Positions 44,401 to 56,236 of a stretch of 64,000 nucleotides of DNA are shown one piece after another (the first letter of the stretch is position 1; each line of letters opens with the position of its first letter). The notes under the pieces are model-generated. The model saw nothing but the letters and a program-made list of their open reading frames with translations. It was not told where the DNA came from and ran no database searches. The position numbers and the translations under genes are program-made. The stretch is from Azorhizobium doebereinerae UFLA1-100 (GTDB lineage Bacteria > Pseudomonadota > Alphaproteobacteria > Rhizobiales > Xanthobacteraceae): positions 1 to 64,000 of the forward strand of contig NZ_AXBA01000005.1 in assembly GCF_000473085.1 (NCBI RefSeq), written 5' to 3'.

Positions 44401-45345
44401 TCACCGGGCCTCCAGAACCGCGCCGCAGGCAGCCGGCAAATCCGCCAGCATCAAGGGTGGGCGGGGTTTTTCCGGCTTCGGCGACGGCTTGGGATGGAGC
44501 ACCTCGTCGGTGAACCACCAGGCGAGGTCCGCCCCGCAGCCATCGTCGGCCGCCGGCGGCTCCTGCGGCCGGCAGTCCGGGCTGTCCTTGGGGCAGAACA
44601 GGCGCACATGCATATGGTAGTCGTGCCCCCAGTAGGGGCGGACCTTGGACAGCCACGCGCGGTCGCCGTCCGCCTGCCGGCAGAGCGCCTTCTTGATGGC
44701 GGCATTGACGAAGATGCGCTCCACCTGGGGATCGCGCGCGGCGGCGCGGATCACCGAGAGATGATCCGGCGTCCACACCTTCTGGTCCACGTCCAGCCGG
44801 TCCGGCCGCACGATCATGGTGGCCGACAGCGATTCCCGCTCGCTCTTCGACAGCGTGCGACCGGGGCTGGGCGTCAGCCAGATGTCGGCGTCGAGGCCCA
44901 CCTGGTGCGAGGCATGGCCGGTGCGCATGGGCCCGCCGCGAGGCTGCGACATGTCGCCGACGAGGAGGCCCGGCCAGCGCGACACCTTCGGCACATCGGC
45001 TGCGAAACGCTCCAGGAAGGCGATGAGGTCGGGATGGCCCCAGGCGCGATCGCGCGACGGGCGCATGGCCTGCCACAACGGCCCCTGGCCGGACGGGCTG
45101 GCCGCGGCGGCGGGTCCGTCCGCCGGCAGCGGGACGCCGCCCGCGAGGCAGCCCTTGGAATAGAAGCCGATGGACCGCGCGGCGAACGGAGCCGGGCCCG
45201 CGGCGGCGCCGAACAATTCCTTGGCCGGCGTCTGCGCCGGCTGTGCGGCGGCGATCTGCGGCAGCGCCAGGAGGATGGCGCCGGCGATGGCGAGGCCCCG
45301 CCGCGCCGCCAGGGCCGGCCGCGTCAGGGGCTTGCGAGCCCTCAT
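44401..45345 (-). CDS. mepA: Penicillin-insensitive murein endopeptidase
   Basis: MepA is a periplasmic zinc peptidase (M74, LAS fold) that cuts D-Ala-mDAP and, in E. coli, also mDAP-mDAP crosslinks. It is 314 aa with signal peptide ILLALPQIAAAQ. Zinc ligands fit the H-x6-D pattern at His147 and Asp154 in GHASHQVGLDADIW, and the third ligand lies in YWGHDYHMHVRLFC. Cysteines for disulfides are present. The ATG at 45345 overlaps the stop of the L,D-transpeptidase gene by one base (TGATG), so the two are coupled. Confidence 0.92.
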   Translation of the reverse strand: MRARKPLTRPALAARRGLAIAGAILLALPQIAAAQPAQTPAKELFGAAAGPAPFAARSIGFYSKGCLAGGVPLPADGPAAAASPSGQGPLWQAMRPSRDRAWGHPDLIAFLERFAADVPKVSRWPGLLVGDMSQPRGGPMRTGHASHQVGLDADIWLTPSPGRTLSKSERESLSATMIVRPDRLDVDQKVWTPDHLSVIRAAARDPQVERIFVNAAIKKALCRQADGDRAWLSKVRPYWGHDYHMHVRLFCPKDSPDCRPQEPPAADDGCGADLAWWFTDEVLHPKPSPKPEKPRPPLMLADLPAACGAVLEAR

Positions 45346-46349
45346 CACACCGTCCCGTGCGGGTTCATGATGACGAAGTCGGGCCCCGATCGCGTGCCCG
45401 GATCGGCCGGCAGGTCGGTCACCAGCAAGGTGGCGCCCGGCACGAGCAGGGCCGCCAGTTGCCGGTTGATGGCCGGCTCGACCACGATGCGCGAGAGCGC
45501 CTCCTGGGCGACGCCCGCCTTGTTGCCGCCGCCCTCGAAGCTCACCGCCATCCAGCGGGGCGGCTGGCCGGGCGCCGGGGCATTGAGCAGATAGACCACA
45601 TTGCCCAGCGGCTTGCCCGGATCCTGGACGGACAGCGCGCCGCTCAGCACCTCGACGCCGCTGCGCAGCACGATGATGCGCCGGTCCGATCCGCTGGCGA
45701 CGACGGAGATCGGGCCGCCCGTGCCGTTCGGCGCCTTCGCCCCCGCTTCCTCGGCCCCGCTTTCCAGCGCGGCGACAATATCCTGCGGCAGCACGAGGCC
45801 GGGATCGAGCACATCCTCCGGCCCGTTATGGCCGTCGGAGATGATGACCGGCGTGCCGACCTCGGTCACGCCATAGAGCAGCTTGGCGAAGGCCAGCGGC
45901 AGGTGCACGCAGCCGTGCGAGGACGGGTAGCCCGGCAACCCGCCCGCGTGCAGCGCCACACCCGACCAGGTGAGGCGCTCGGAATAGGGCATGGAGGCTT
46001 CGTTATAGAGCGAGGAATGGTGGTCCACGTCCTTGGCCAGGATGGTGAACACGCCGGTGGGCGTCAGGTGGCCCTCGCGGCCTGAGGAGATGGCCGTGAC
46101 GCCGATGCGCACGCCGTTGCGATAGACGAAGCAGCGCTGGTCCGGCAGCGCCACGACGATGGCCACCATCCCTTTCGGCGATCGCTCGGGATACCAGACG
46201 AACTGGCCGGGCTTGAGGGCGCGGATCGCCACCTCGTCGGCATCCTCCGCCGCCCGCACCGGGCCGAGCGCCGCAAAGGCGGCCCCGCCGCCGAGCGCCG
46301 CCGCCAGCCGCAGCACGCCGCGCCGATCCATGGTCTGTCCCGCATGCAT
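45345..46349 (-). CDS. L,D-transpeptidase (YkuD domain), Tat-like signal
   Basis: This 334-aa protein has an N-terminal twin-arginine-like signal (MDRRGVLRLAAALGGGAAFA) and a YkuD domain at about residues 60-180. The catalytic motif is HAGGLPGYPSSHGCVHL, with nucleophile Cys147 and His134. Such enzymes make 3-3 mDAP crosslinks or attach proteins to peptidoglycan. The C-terminal ~150 residues are a second, unrecognised domain. ATG 46349 follows GGGGGAA. Coupling to mepA puts a crosslink maker and a crosslink cutter in one operon. Confidence 0.88.
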   Translation of the reverse strand: MHAGQTMDRRGVLRLAAALGGGAAFAALGPVRAAEDADEVAIRALKPGQFVWYPERSPKGMVAIVVALPDQRCFVYRNGVRIGVTAISSGREGHLTPTGVFTILAKDVDHHSSLYNEASMPYSERLTWSGVALHAGGLPGYPSSHGCVHLPLAFAKLLYGVTEVGTPVIISDGHNGPEDVLDPGLVLPQDIVAALESGAEEAGAKAPNGTGGPISVVASGSDRRIIVLRSGVEVLSGALSVQDPGKPLGNVVYLLNAPAPGQPPRWMAVSFEGGGNKAGVAQEALSRIVVEPAINRQLAALLVPGATLLVTDLPADPGTRSGPDFVIMNPHGTV

Positions 46350-46462
46350 TGCCGATTCCCCCGGTCCGCCGCCCCGACAACCATACCGCCGCATGGTAAA
46401 CGCGAGGTTAGGACGGGAAACGGCGCCGGACCGCAACGCCCAGCCGACCGATGCGCCGGCGG

Positions 46463-47815
46463 TCAGGTGGCGTAGGGATTGTCCTTCTCGCGCAGCGTCA
46501 GCCGGATCGGCACGCCGGGCAGCTTGAAGGTCTCGCGCAGTCCGTTGGTGAGGTAGCGCAGATAGCTCTCCGGAATCGCTTCCGGGCGCGAGCAGAACAG
46601 CACGAAGCTCGGTGGCCGCGCCTTGGGCTGCGTCATATAGCGGATCTTCACCCGGCGCCCGGACACCGCCGGCGGCGGGTGGGAATCGGTGGCGTCCTGC
46701 AGGAAGCGGTTCAGCGGGTTGGTGGCGATGCGGGTGTTCCACACCGCATAGGTCTCGGCGATGGCTTCCACCAATTTGTCGAGACCGCGCCCGGTCAGGC
46801 CCGACAAAGGCACGATCGGCACGCCCCTGACCTGCGGCAGCCAGTGGTCCGCCTCCTCGCGCAGCCGCGAGAAGGCGGCCGGGCCCACGAGATCGGACTT
46901 GTTGTAGCCCAGCACCAGCGCACGGCCCTCGCGCGCCACCAGGTCGGCGATGCGCAGGTCCTGCTCCTCGAACGGGCGGGTCGCGTCCATCAGCACCACC
47001 ACCACCTCGGCGAACTTCATGGCTCGCAGGGCGTCGGAGGCGGACAGCTTCTCCAGCTTGTCCTCGATGCGCGCCCGCTTGCGCAGGCCGGCGGTGTCGT
47101 AAAGCTCCAGCGGGCGGCCGTTCCAGGTCACCCGGACCGAGATGGAATCGCGGGTGATGCCGGCCTCCGGGCCGGTGAGCAGGCGATCCTCGCCCAAGAG
47201 GCGGTTGATGAGGGTGGACTTGCCGGCATTGGGACGGCCGATCACCGCCACCTTGATGGGGCGGTTCGGATCGGGCTCGCCGTCGGCGTCCTCGTCCGCT
47301 TCGATCTGCGGCTGGGTCTGCGCCGGCAGGGCGTCACAGATGGCGTCATAGAGGTCGGACAGGCCCTCGCCGTGCTCGGCCGAGAGCGGAATGGGGGTGC
47401 CGAGGCCGAGATCATAGGCCTCCAGCGCGCCGGCCTCACCGCCGCGACCTTCGCTCTTGTTGGCCACCAGGATCGTGGGCTTGCCCGACCGGCGCACCAG
47501 GGAGGCGAAGGCCCGGTCGGTGGGCGTCAGGCCGGAGCGCGCGTCGATCATGAACAGCAGCGCGTCGGCGTCGCCGATGGCGGTCTCGGTCTGCGCCCGC
47601 ATGCGGCCTTCCAGGCTGCCGGGATCGGCCTCCTCCAGGCCCGCCGTATCCACGATGCGGAAGGAGAGGTCGCCGAGCCGCGCGTCGCCCTCGCGCCGGT
47701 CGCGGGTCACGCCGGGGCGGTCATCCACCAGCGCGAGCTTCTTGCCCACCAAGCGGTTGAACAGGGTGGACTTGCCCACATTGGGACGGCCGACGATGGC
47801 CAGGGTGAAGGACAT
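46463..47815 (-). CDS. der: Ribosome biogenesis GTPase Der
   Basis: Der (EngA) is a tandem GTPase needed for large-subunit maturation. It is 450 aa. G1 motifs are [16 protein letters not shown] and [17 protein letters not shown]3 motifs are [12 protein letters not shown] and [12 protein letters not shown]4 motifs are NKSEG and NKSDL. The KH-like C-terminal domain includes [20 protein letters not shown]. The second base of the G4 motif in domain 1 (NKSE rather than NKxD) is a small departure. ATG 47815 has GAGAG upstream. It follows the small lipoprotein gene. Confidence 0.96.
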   Translation of the reverse strand: MSFTLAIVGRPNVGKSTLFNRLVGKKLALVDDRPGVTRDRREGDARLGDLSFRIVDTAGLEEADPGSLEGRMRAQTETAIGDADALLFMIDARSGLTPTDRAFASLVRRSGKPTILVANKSEGRGGEAGALEAYDLGLGTPIPLSAEHGEGLSDLYDAICDALPAQTQPQIEADEDADGEPDPNRPIKVAVIGRPNAGKSTLINRLLGEDRLLTGPEAGITRDSISVRVTWNGRPLELYDTAGLRKRARIEDKLEKLSASDALRAMKFAEVVVVLMDATRPFEEQDLRIADLVAREGRALVLGYNKSDLVGPAAFSRLREEADHWLPQVRGVPIVPLSGLTGRGLDKLVEAIAETYAVWNTRIATNPLNRFLQDATDSHPPPAVSGRRVKIRYMTQPKARPPSFVLFCSRPEAIPESYLRYLTNGLRETFKLPGVPIRLTLREKDNPYAT

Positions 47816-47945
47816 GGCTTTGACTCTCATGGCGGACGCGGCCCGTGCGAGGCCGCGCTCGTCGCCACGATGTACGATTAGAATACGTTCCCCTCCGCGA
47901 CCATCCCGGCGATGCGGGAAAAGCCGGCGGAAGCGAGGTGACGGA

Positions 47946-48179
47946 TTATTCCGGCTTCAGGCTCGGGGCAGCGCCGAGCGGCACGTTGGCATTGCTCGGC
48001 TGCAACAGCGGCGCCTTGTCCTCGACCCCGGGGACGCCGCCGGGGAACACCTGCGTGCGCGAGCCGGGCAGCGGCTTCTTGGTGTCGCCGAAGGGATTGA
48101 GCTTCTCAAGGCTCTCGCACCCGGTCACGCCGAGGGCAAGAACCAGGGCAAGGGCGATACGAACGCGTCCGCGCAGCAT
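47946..48179 (-). CDS. Small lipoprotein in the der operon, at the bamB position
   Basis: This 77-aa protein has a lipoprotein signal [13 protein letters not shown] and a short mature part, [19 protein letters not shown] then a proline-rich tail. The KPLPG stretch looks like the N-terminal linker of alphaproteobacterial BamB, but no beta-propeller follows. The start at 48179 is preferred: GAGGAG lies 8 bp upstream. The ATG at 48194 overlaps the upstream stop and is the alternative. Its neighbours are the YfgM-like gene and der. Confidence 0.65.
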   Translation of the reverse strand: MLRGRVRIALALVLALGVTGCESLEKLNPFGDTKKPLPGSRTQVFPGGVPGVEDKAPLLQPSNANVPLGAAPSLKPE

Positions 48180-48190
48180 CCAGGCGCTCC

Positions 48191-48916
48191 TCATTGGGTG
48201 GCAGACGGGCCGGCGGCGGGCGCCGCGGGCGAAGCGGGGGCCGCCGCCGGGGCAGGCGCGGCCGCGGGAGCGGGGGCCGGCGCCGTCAGGGTGCGCAGCA
48301 GTTCCGCGCGCGAGCGCACCCCATAGGGGGCTTCCTGATCGCCGACGATGGTCGTGGCCGTGGCGTTCGCCGCGGCGAGGTCCCCGGCCTTGTATTGCGC
48401 CAGCGCCACCAGTTCACGGGCGGCATGGCGCAGCGGGCTCTGCCCGTCGGCCAGCGCCTGCACGCGCTGCTTCACCGCGTCCACCGTGCCGGTGTCCACC
48501 AGCAGCAGGCCGGCGCGGATGCGCGCCAGGTCGCGTTCGGTGGCGGCGAGGCCGGCATCCGCCGCCAAAGCGTCGAAGGCGGCGACGGCGCCCGCCACAT
48601 CATGCGTGGCAAGCTCGCTGGCGGCGCGGAAGCGGGCCAGGGTCCTGTAGCCGGCCGGCGCATCCTTGGCGATGGCGGCGAAGGCAGCCTCCGCCTCCTG
48701 GTGCTTGCCGGCATCCGCGAGCTTGACCGCGGCCTCGAACTGCACGCTCGCCGCCTGGGCCTGCTTCTGGCTCCACCAGCGGTAGCCGCTATAGGCCGCC
48801 GTCCCGGCGATCACCGCCACCACGAAGAGGATGAGGTAGATGCCGAATCGGTCCCACAGCCGGCGAAACCGTTCGCGGCGCAGGTCTTCGTCAATCTCGT
48901 GAAAAATATCGGTCAT
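48191..48916 (-). CDS. YfgM-like tetratricopeptide membrane protein
   Basis: This 241-aa protein is anchored by one N-terminal helix (FGIYLILFVVAVIAGTAAYSGY) after a basic cytoplasmic segment, and has a periplasmic alpha-helical TPR-like domain (about residues 60-200). The last 35 residues are alanine/proline only. The start MTDIFHEIDEDLRRERFRRLWDRFG is typical of the DUF2133/YfgM group in alphaproteobacteria. YfgM is an ancillary SecYEG partner and periplasmic chaperone in E. coli. It heads the yfgM-lipoprotein-der operon. Confidence 0.85.
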   Translation of the reverse strand: MTDIFHEIDEDLRRERFRRLWDRFGIYLILFVVAVIAGTAAYSGYRWWSQKQAQAASVQFEAAVKLADAGKHQEAEAAFAAIAKDAPAGYRTLARFRAASELATHDVAGAVAAFDALAADAGLAATERDLARIRAGLLLVDTGTVDAVKQRVQALADGQSPLRHAARELVALAQYKAGDLAAANATATTIVGDQEAPYGVRSRAELLRTLTAPAPAPAAAPAPAAAPASPAAPAAGPSATQ

Positions 48917-48980
48917 TCAACGTCCAAACGCGCGGCCGCCCGGATCCGCCGGCGGAGCGGCGGCTGGGAAAGGGGCCGGT

Positions 48981-49009
48981 AAGGTATCCATGCGGCCGCA
49001 TCGTGGCAA
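48981..49009 (-). promoter_or_regulatory. Candidate promoter of the yfgM-der operon
   Basis: TTGCCA (49004-49009) and TACCTT (48981-48986) on the minus strand are separated by 17 bp. The start codon follows about 65 bp downstream. Confidence 0.45.
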
Positions 49010-49032
49010 ACCGGCCCGATTTCGCCATTTTT

Positions 49033-49074
49033 CCGGCATGGAGCCGATCACCGTTCGGTGCGGCTCCGTGCCGG
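49033..49074. repeat. 42-nt nested hairpin between panB and yfgM-like genes
   Basis: Fourteen-base arms (49033-49046 and 49061-49074) pair with a single G.T wobble, and an inner stem CACCG/CGGTG (49049-49053, 49056-49060) has a TT loop. A run of T precedes it on the plus strand and a run of A follows on the minus strand, so it is not a normal terminator for panB. Confidence 0.85.
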
Positions 49075-49087
49075 CATCGGCCCGTGG

Positions 49088-49918
49088 TCAATCCGCCTTC
49101 TTCGCCTTCGGGGCATAGACATGCTCCGCGCCGGGGAAGGTGCGGGCCCGCACCTCCTGCGCATAAGTGGACACCGCCGCCTCGATGGCCGGGCCGAGCT
49201 CGGCGTATTTCTTCACGAACTTCGGCACCCGGGGCGCGAGGCCCAGCATGTCCTCCAGCACCAGGATCTGGCCGTCGCAGGCGGCGCTGCCGCCGATGCC
49301 GATGGTGGGCGGCGCCACTTCCTCGGTGATGCGGCGCGCCAGCGGCTCGGCGATGGCCTCCAGCACGATGGCGAAGGCCCCCGCCCGCGAGACGGCGAGC
49401 GCATCCTCCAGGATCTGCTCGGCCTCCACGTCGTCGCGGCCGCGCGCCTTGAACGAGCCCAGCGTATTGATGGCCTGCGGGGTCAGGCCCACATGGCCCA
49501 TCACCGGCACGCCGCGATCCACCAGGAAGCGCACGGTCTCGGCCATGCGCACGCCGCCCTCCAGCTTCACCGCGCCCGCGCCGGTCTCCTTCAGCACCCG
49601 GGCGGCGGTGTGGAACGCCTCCACCGGGCTGGCCTCGTAGCTGCCGAACGGCAGGTCCACCACGATCAAGGCCCGCTTCGTGCCGCGCACCACTGCGCGG
49701 CCGTGCACGATCATCATCTCCACCGTCACCGGCACGGTGGTGTCCAGCCCGTGCATCACCATGCCGAGGCTGTCGCCCACCAGGATCACGTCCACATGCG
49801 CGTCCAGCAGCTGCGCGGTGTGCGCATGGTAGGAGGTGAGGCTGACGATGGGCTCGCCGCCCTTGCGGGCGCGGATCTCGGGCGCGGTGACGCGGCGCGC
49901 CTCGGCTTGGATGGACAT
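49088..49918 (-). CDS. panB: 3-methyl-2-oxobutanoate hydroxymethyltransferase
   Basis: PanB adds a one-carbon unit from methylene-tetrahydrofolate to ketoisovalerate in pantothenate synthesis. It is 276 aa. Typical segments are [44 protein letters not shown] and [20 protein letters not shown] precedes the ATG. It is monocistronic or linked with nnrU upstream (48-bp gap). It shares the folate pool with metF/metH. Confidence 0.95.
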   Translation of the reverse strand: MSIQAEARRVTAPEIRARKGGEPIVSLTSYHAHTAQLLDAHVDVILVGDSLGMVMHGLDTTVPVTVEMMIVHGRAVVRGTKRALIVVDLPFGSYEASPVEAFHTAARVLKETGAGAVKLEGGVRMAETVRFLVDRGVPVMGHVGLTPQAINTLGSFKARGRDDVEAEQILEDALAVSRAGAFAIVLEAIAEPLARRITEEVAPPTIGIGGSAACDGQILVLEDMLGLAPRVPKFVKKYAELGPAIEAAVSTYAQEVRARTFPGAEHVYAPKAKKAD

Positions 49919-49966
49919 GGCGGTTTCCTCTTGTCTTGTCGTTCCGTCTTCCGTTGGGGACGTGCT

Positions 49967-52332
<2,366 letters not shown>

Positions 52333-52357
52333 GGGTTCGGCGCGCGATCGGATTGAA

Positions 52358-52392
52358 AAACGGCCGGCGGCCTTCCGCCGGCCGTTTGCGTT
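52358..52392 (+). terminator. Strong terminator after guaB
   Basis: A perfect 13-bp stem (52358-52370 with 52375-52387) around CCTT, ending in TTTGCGTTT, lies 25 bp after the guaB stop. Confidence 0.9.
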
Positions 52393-52590
52393 TCCGCTCC
52401 CCCCGCGCGGCCCGAGTGCCGTAACGTGAACGTATAAACGCGTGAAAAATCAGGCTGTCCGACGGTTTCCCGCTTCCTTTCGGAACGGAAGCGAAGGATG
52501 CTTTCCCCAACGGTCGTCCGGGCACCTCATGCCCGGCGCGGACCATGAACAAGCGGGCGCCAAGTCCGTTACGGGAAGGAAGCAACGCCT

Positions 52591-53604
52591 ATGCCGCGCC
52601 ATCGTCACGCCTGCGCCGTCACCCGCCGTTCCGCCTTGCCGCTGCTCGCCGGCACGCTCAGCGCCCTGGCCCTGCTGGCCGGCCCGCTCGGCCTCGCCCC
52701 CGCCCGCGCGCAGATGAGCGACCTCAAGATCATGGCGCCGGCCTCGCCCGGCGGCGGCTGGGACCAGACCGCGCGCTCCATGCAGCAGGCCCTGGTCACC
52801 GCCGGCCTCGTGCGCAGCGTGCAGGTGACCAACGTCACCGGCGCCGGCGGCACCATCGGGCTGGCGCAGTTCATCAACGGCGCCAAGGGCGATCCCAGCC
52901 AGCTCATGGTGATGGGCTATGTGATGGTGGGCGCCATCCTGACCAACAAGGCGCCGGTGAGCCTCGACCAGGTGACGCCCATCGCCCGGCTGACCGAGGA
53001 GACCGAGGCCATCGTCGTGCCCGCCGCCTCGCCCATCAAGACCATCCAGGAGCTGGCGGCGGCCATCAAGGCCAATCCCGGCAAGGTCACCTGGTCCGGC
53101 GGCTCGGCCGGCGGCGTCGACCACATCGCCGCCGCGCTGTTCGCCCAGATGGCCGGGGCGGACCCCAGCAAGATCAACTACATTCCGTTCTCCGGCGGCG
53201 GCGAGGCGCTGGCCGCCGTGCTCGGCGGCAAGGTGACCGCCGGCATCTCCGGCTATGGCGAGTTCGAGAGCCAGGTGAAGGCCGGCAAGCTGCGCGTGCT
53301 CGCCGTGACGGCGGCCGAACGCCTGGACGGCGTGGACGCGCCCACCCTCACCGAGGCCGGCATCGCGCTGAAGATCACCAACTGGCGCGGCGTAATGGCC
53401 CCGGCCGGCCTCACGCCGGAACAGCGCAAGACGCTGGTGGATCTGGTGGAGAAGATGGCCAGGTCCCCCGCCTGGCAGGACATCCTGAAGCAGAAGGGCT
53501 GGGACGACGCGCTGCTGACCGGCGACGCCTTCGCCGACCTGCTGAAGCAGGAAACCGCCCGTACCGCCGAGGTGCTGAAGTCCGTCGGGCTGGTGAAGCC
53601 CTGA
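52591..53604 (+). CDS. tctC: Tripartite tricarboxylate transporter substrate-binding protein
   Basis: This is a Bug-family periplasmic solute receptor of 337 aa that delivers an organic acid to TctAB. The signal peptide covers about residues 1-40 and ends APARAQ. The core starts [21 protein letters not shown], the family's ligand-binding loop, and includes [16 protein letters not shown] and [13 protein letters not shown]. The ligand may be citrate or another carboxylate. GGAAGGAAG precedes the ATG. It is first of tctC-tctB-tctA, but no TctDE two-component pair is adjacent. Confidence 0.9.
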   Translation: MPRHRHACAVTRRSALPLLAGTLSALALLAGPLGLAPARAQMSDLKIMAPASPGGGWDQTARSMQQALVTAGLVRSVQVTNVTGAGGTIGLAQFINGAKGDPSQLMVMGYVMVGAILTNKAPVSLDQVTPIARLTEETEAIVVPAASPIKTIQELAAAIKANPGKVTWSGGSAGGVDHIAAALFAQMAGADPSKINYIPFSGGGEALAAVLGGKVTAGISGYGEFESQVKAGKLRVLAVTAAERLDGVDAPTLTEAGIALKITNWRGVMAPAGLTPEQRKTLVDLVEKMARSPAWQDILKQKGWDDALLTGDAFADLLKQETARTAEVLKSVGLVKP

Positions 53605-53708
53605 GCGGCCGGGCGCGGCTGCGGCGGCGGGCCCTCGCCGTCCGCCGCGCCGCCCCTTTCCATCGTCCGTTCTTCCTCGCCCGCCGCCGCGCCGCCTCAG
53701 GAGGCTTC

Positions 53709-54179
53709 ATGGACCGCAAGCTGAACCGGCCCGACAGCGCCGGCATCGCCATCGCCGCCGGCCTCGCCGCCCTGGCGGGCGTGATCTGGTGGGACGCGAC
53801 GACCCTGTCCTCCGGCTCGCCCTACGGCCTCGGTCCCGACGCGGCGCCGAAGGTGGTCGCGATCGGCCTCGCGATCCTGGCGCTGGCCAATCTTGTCTCC
53901 GCCTGGCGTGGCCAGATGCCCCACCGCGAGCGGGGCGACCTCAAGGCCATCGGCTGGATCCTCGGCGGCATGGTGGCGCTGATCGCCATCATCGCCTTCG
54001 GCGGCGGCTTCATCCCGGCCACCGCCATATTGTTCGCCGCCACCGCCCGCGCCTTCGGCCGGCGGGCGCTGCTGGCGGACCTCGGCATCGGCCTCGTGCT
54101 CGGCGTGGTGGCCTATCTGCTGTTCGCCAAGCTGCTGACCCTCTCCCTGCCCACGGGGCCGCTCGAACAGCTCATCTGA
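53709..54179 (+). CDS. tctB: Tripartite tricarboxylate transporter small membrane subunit TctB
   Basis: TctB has four predicted helices in 156 aa, including [41 protein letters not shown] and [19 protein letters not shown]. The segment [23 protein letters not shown] is typical of the family. AGGAGG lies 5 bp before the ATG at 53709. It overlaps neither neighbour: the tctC gap is 104 bp and tctA follows 11 bp later. Confidence 0.88.
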   Translation: MDRKLNRPDSAGIAIAAGLAALAGVIWWDATTLSSGSPYGLGPDAAPKVVAIGLAILALANLVSAWRGQMPHRERGDLKAIGWILGGMVALIAIIAFGGGFIPATAILFAATARAFGRRALLADLGIGLVLGVVAYLLFAKLLTLSLPTGPLEQLI

Positions 54180-54190
54180 GGTCCCGCCCC

Positions 54191-55690
<1,500 letters not shown>

Positions 55691-55694
55691 GCCT

Positions 55695-56132
55695 TCAGTT
55701 CGCGGCGCGCTTGATCTGCCAGCAGCCCACCACCTTGCTGGTGGGGAAGGAGTGCGCGTAGCACAGGTCGATGGTATTCAGGTCGCGCAGCGTGAAGGTG
55801 TACTGGCCGTCGTCGTCCAGCGCCACGCCGGTGCGGTTGTCGAGGCTGATGGCACCGATCACCGTCTCGGTGAACTTGCCATTGGTCGACGTCCCGACGA
55901 AGCGGTTGCCGTCCTGCTTGGTGAAGACATAGGTCATCTCGACCGCATTGGGCGGCAGGTTCGGCCCGTTGGATTCGGCCACCCGATAGGGGTTGGAGCC
56001 GATATGAACCACCGTCGCCATCCCCTTCCAGGTGCCGACGAGGTTGGGCGCCTCCTGCGCGGAGGCGGCGCCGGCCAGCGCCATGAGCACGCCGACGCCG
56101 CCCATGGCGGCGAGCTTCCGAATTCTGGACAT
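55695..56132 (-). CDS. Secreted hypothetical protein with conserved Cys pair
   Basis: This 145-aa periplasmic protein has signal peptide MSRIRKLAAMGGVGVLMALAGAASAQ. The mature domain is a beta-rich fold starting NLVGTWKGMATVVHIGS and ending DLCYAHSFPTSKVVGCWQIKR, whose two cysteines could pair. The NLVGTW start resembles lipocalin-like or avidin-like barrels, but I cannot assign a family. GGGGGAGA precedes the ATG. It is convergent with tctA. Confidence 0.72.
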   Translation of the reverse strand: MSRIRKLAAMGGVGVLMALAGAASAQEAPNLVGTWKGMATVVHIGSNPYRVAESNGPNLPPNAVEMTYVFTKQDGNRFVGTSTNGKFTETVIGAISLDNRTGVALDDDGQYTFTLRDLNTIDLCYAHSFPTSKVVGCWQIKRAAN

Positions 56133-56236
56133 TGGTCTCCCCCAGGATCGCAACCCGCGGCGGGCGGGCGGCGCATCCTGCAACCGGGAGCCGGAAAAGG
56201 ACAGGGGTCGGCGCGTGGCCTTCCCCCGCCGCCCCC

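Noticed and set aside
52424-52445. Possible inverted repeat upstream of tctC
   Set aside because: The halves are direct repeats of a GTGAA-like motif, not a dyad, and too short to be convincing alone.
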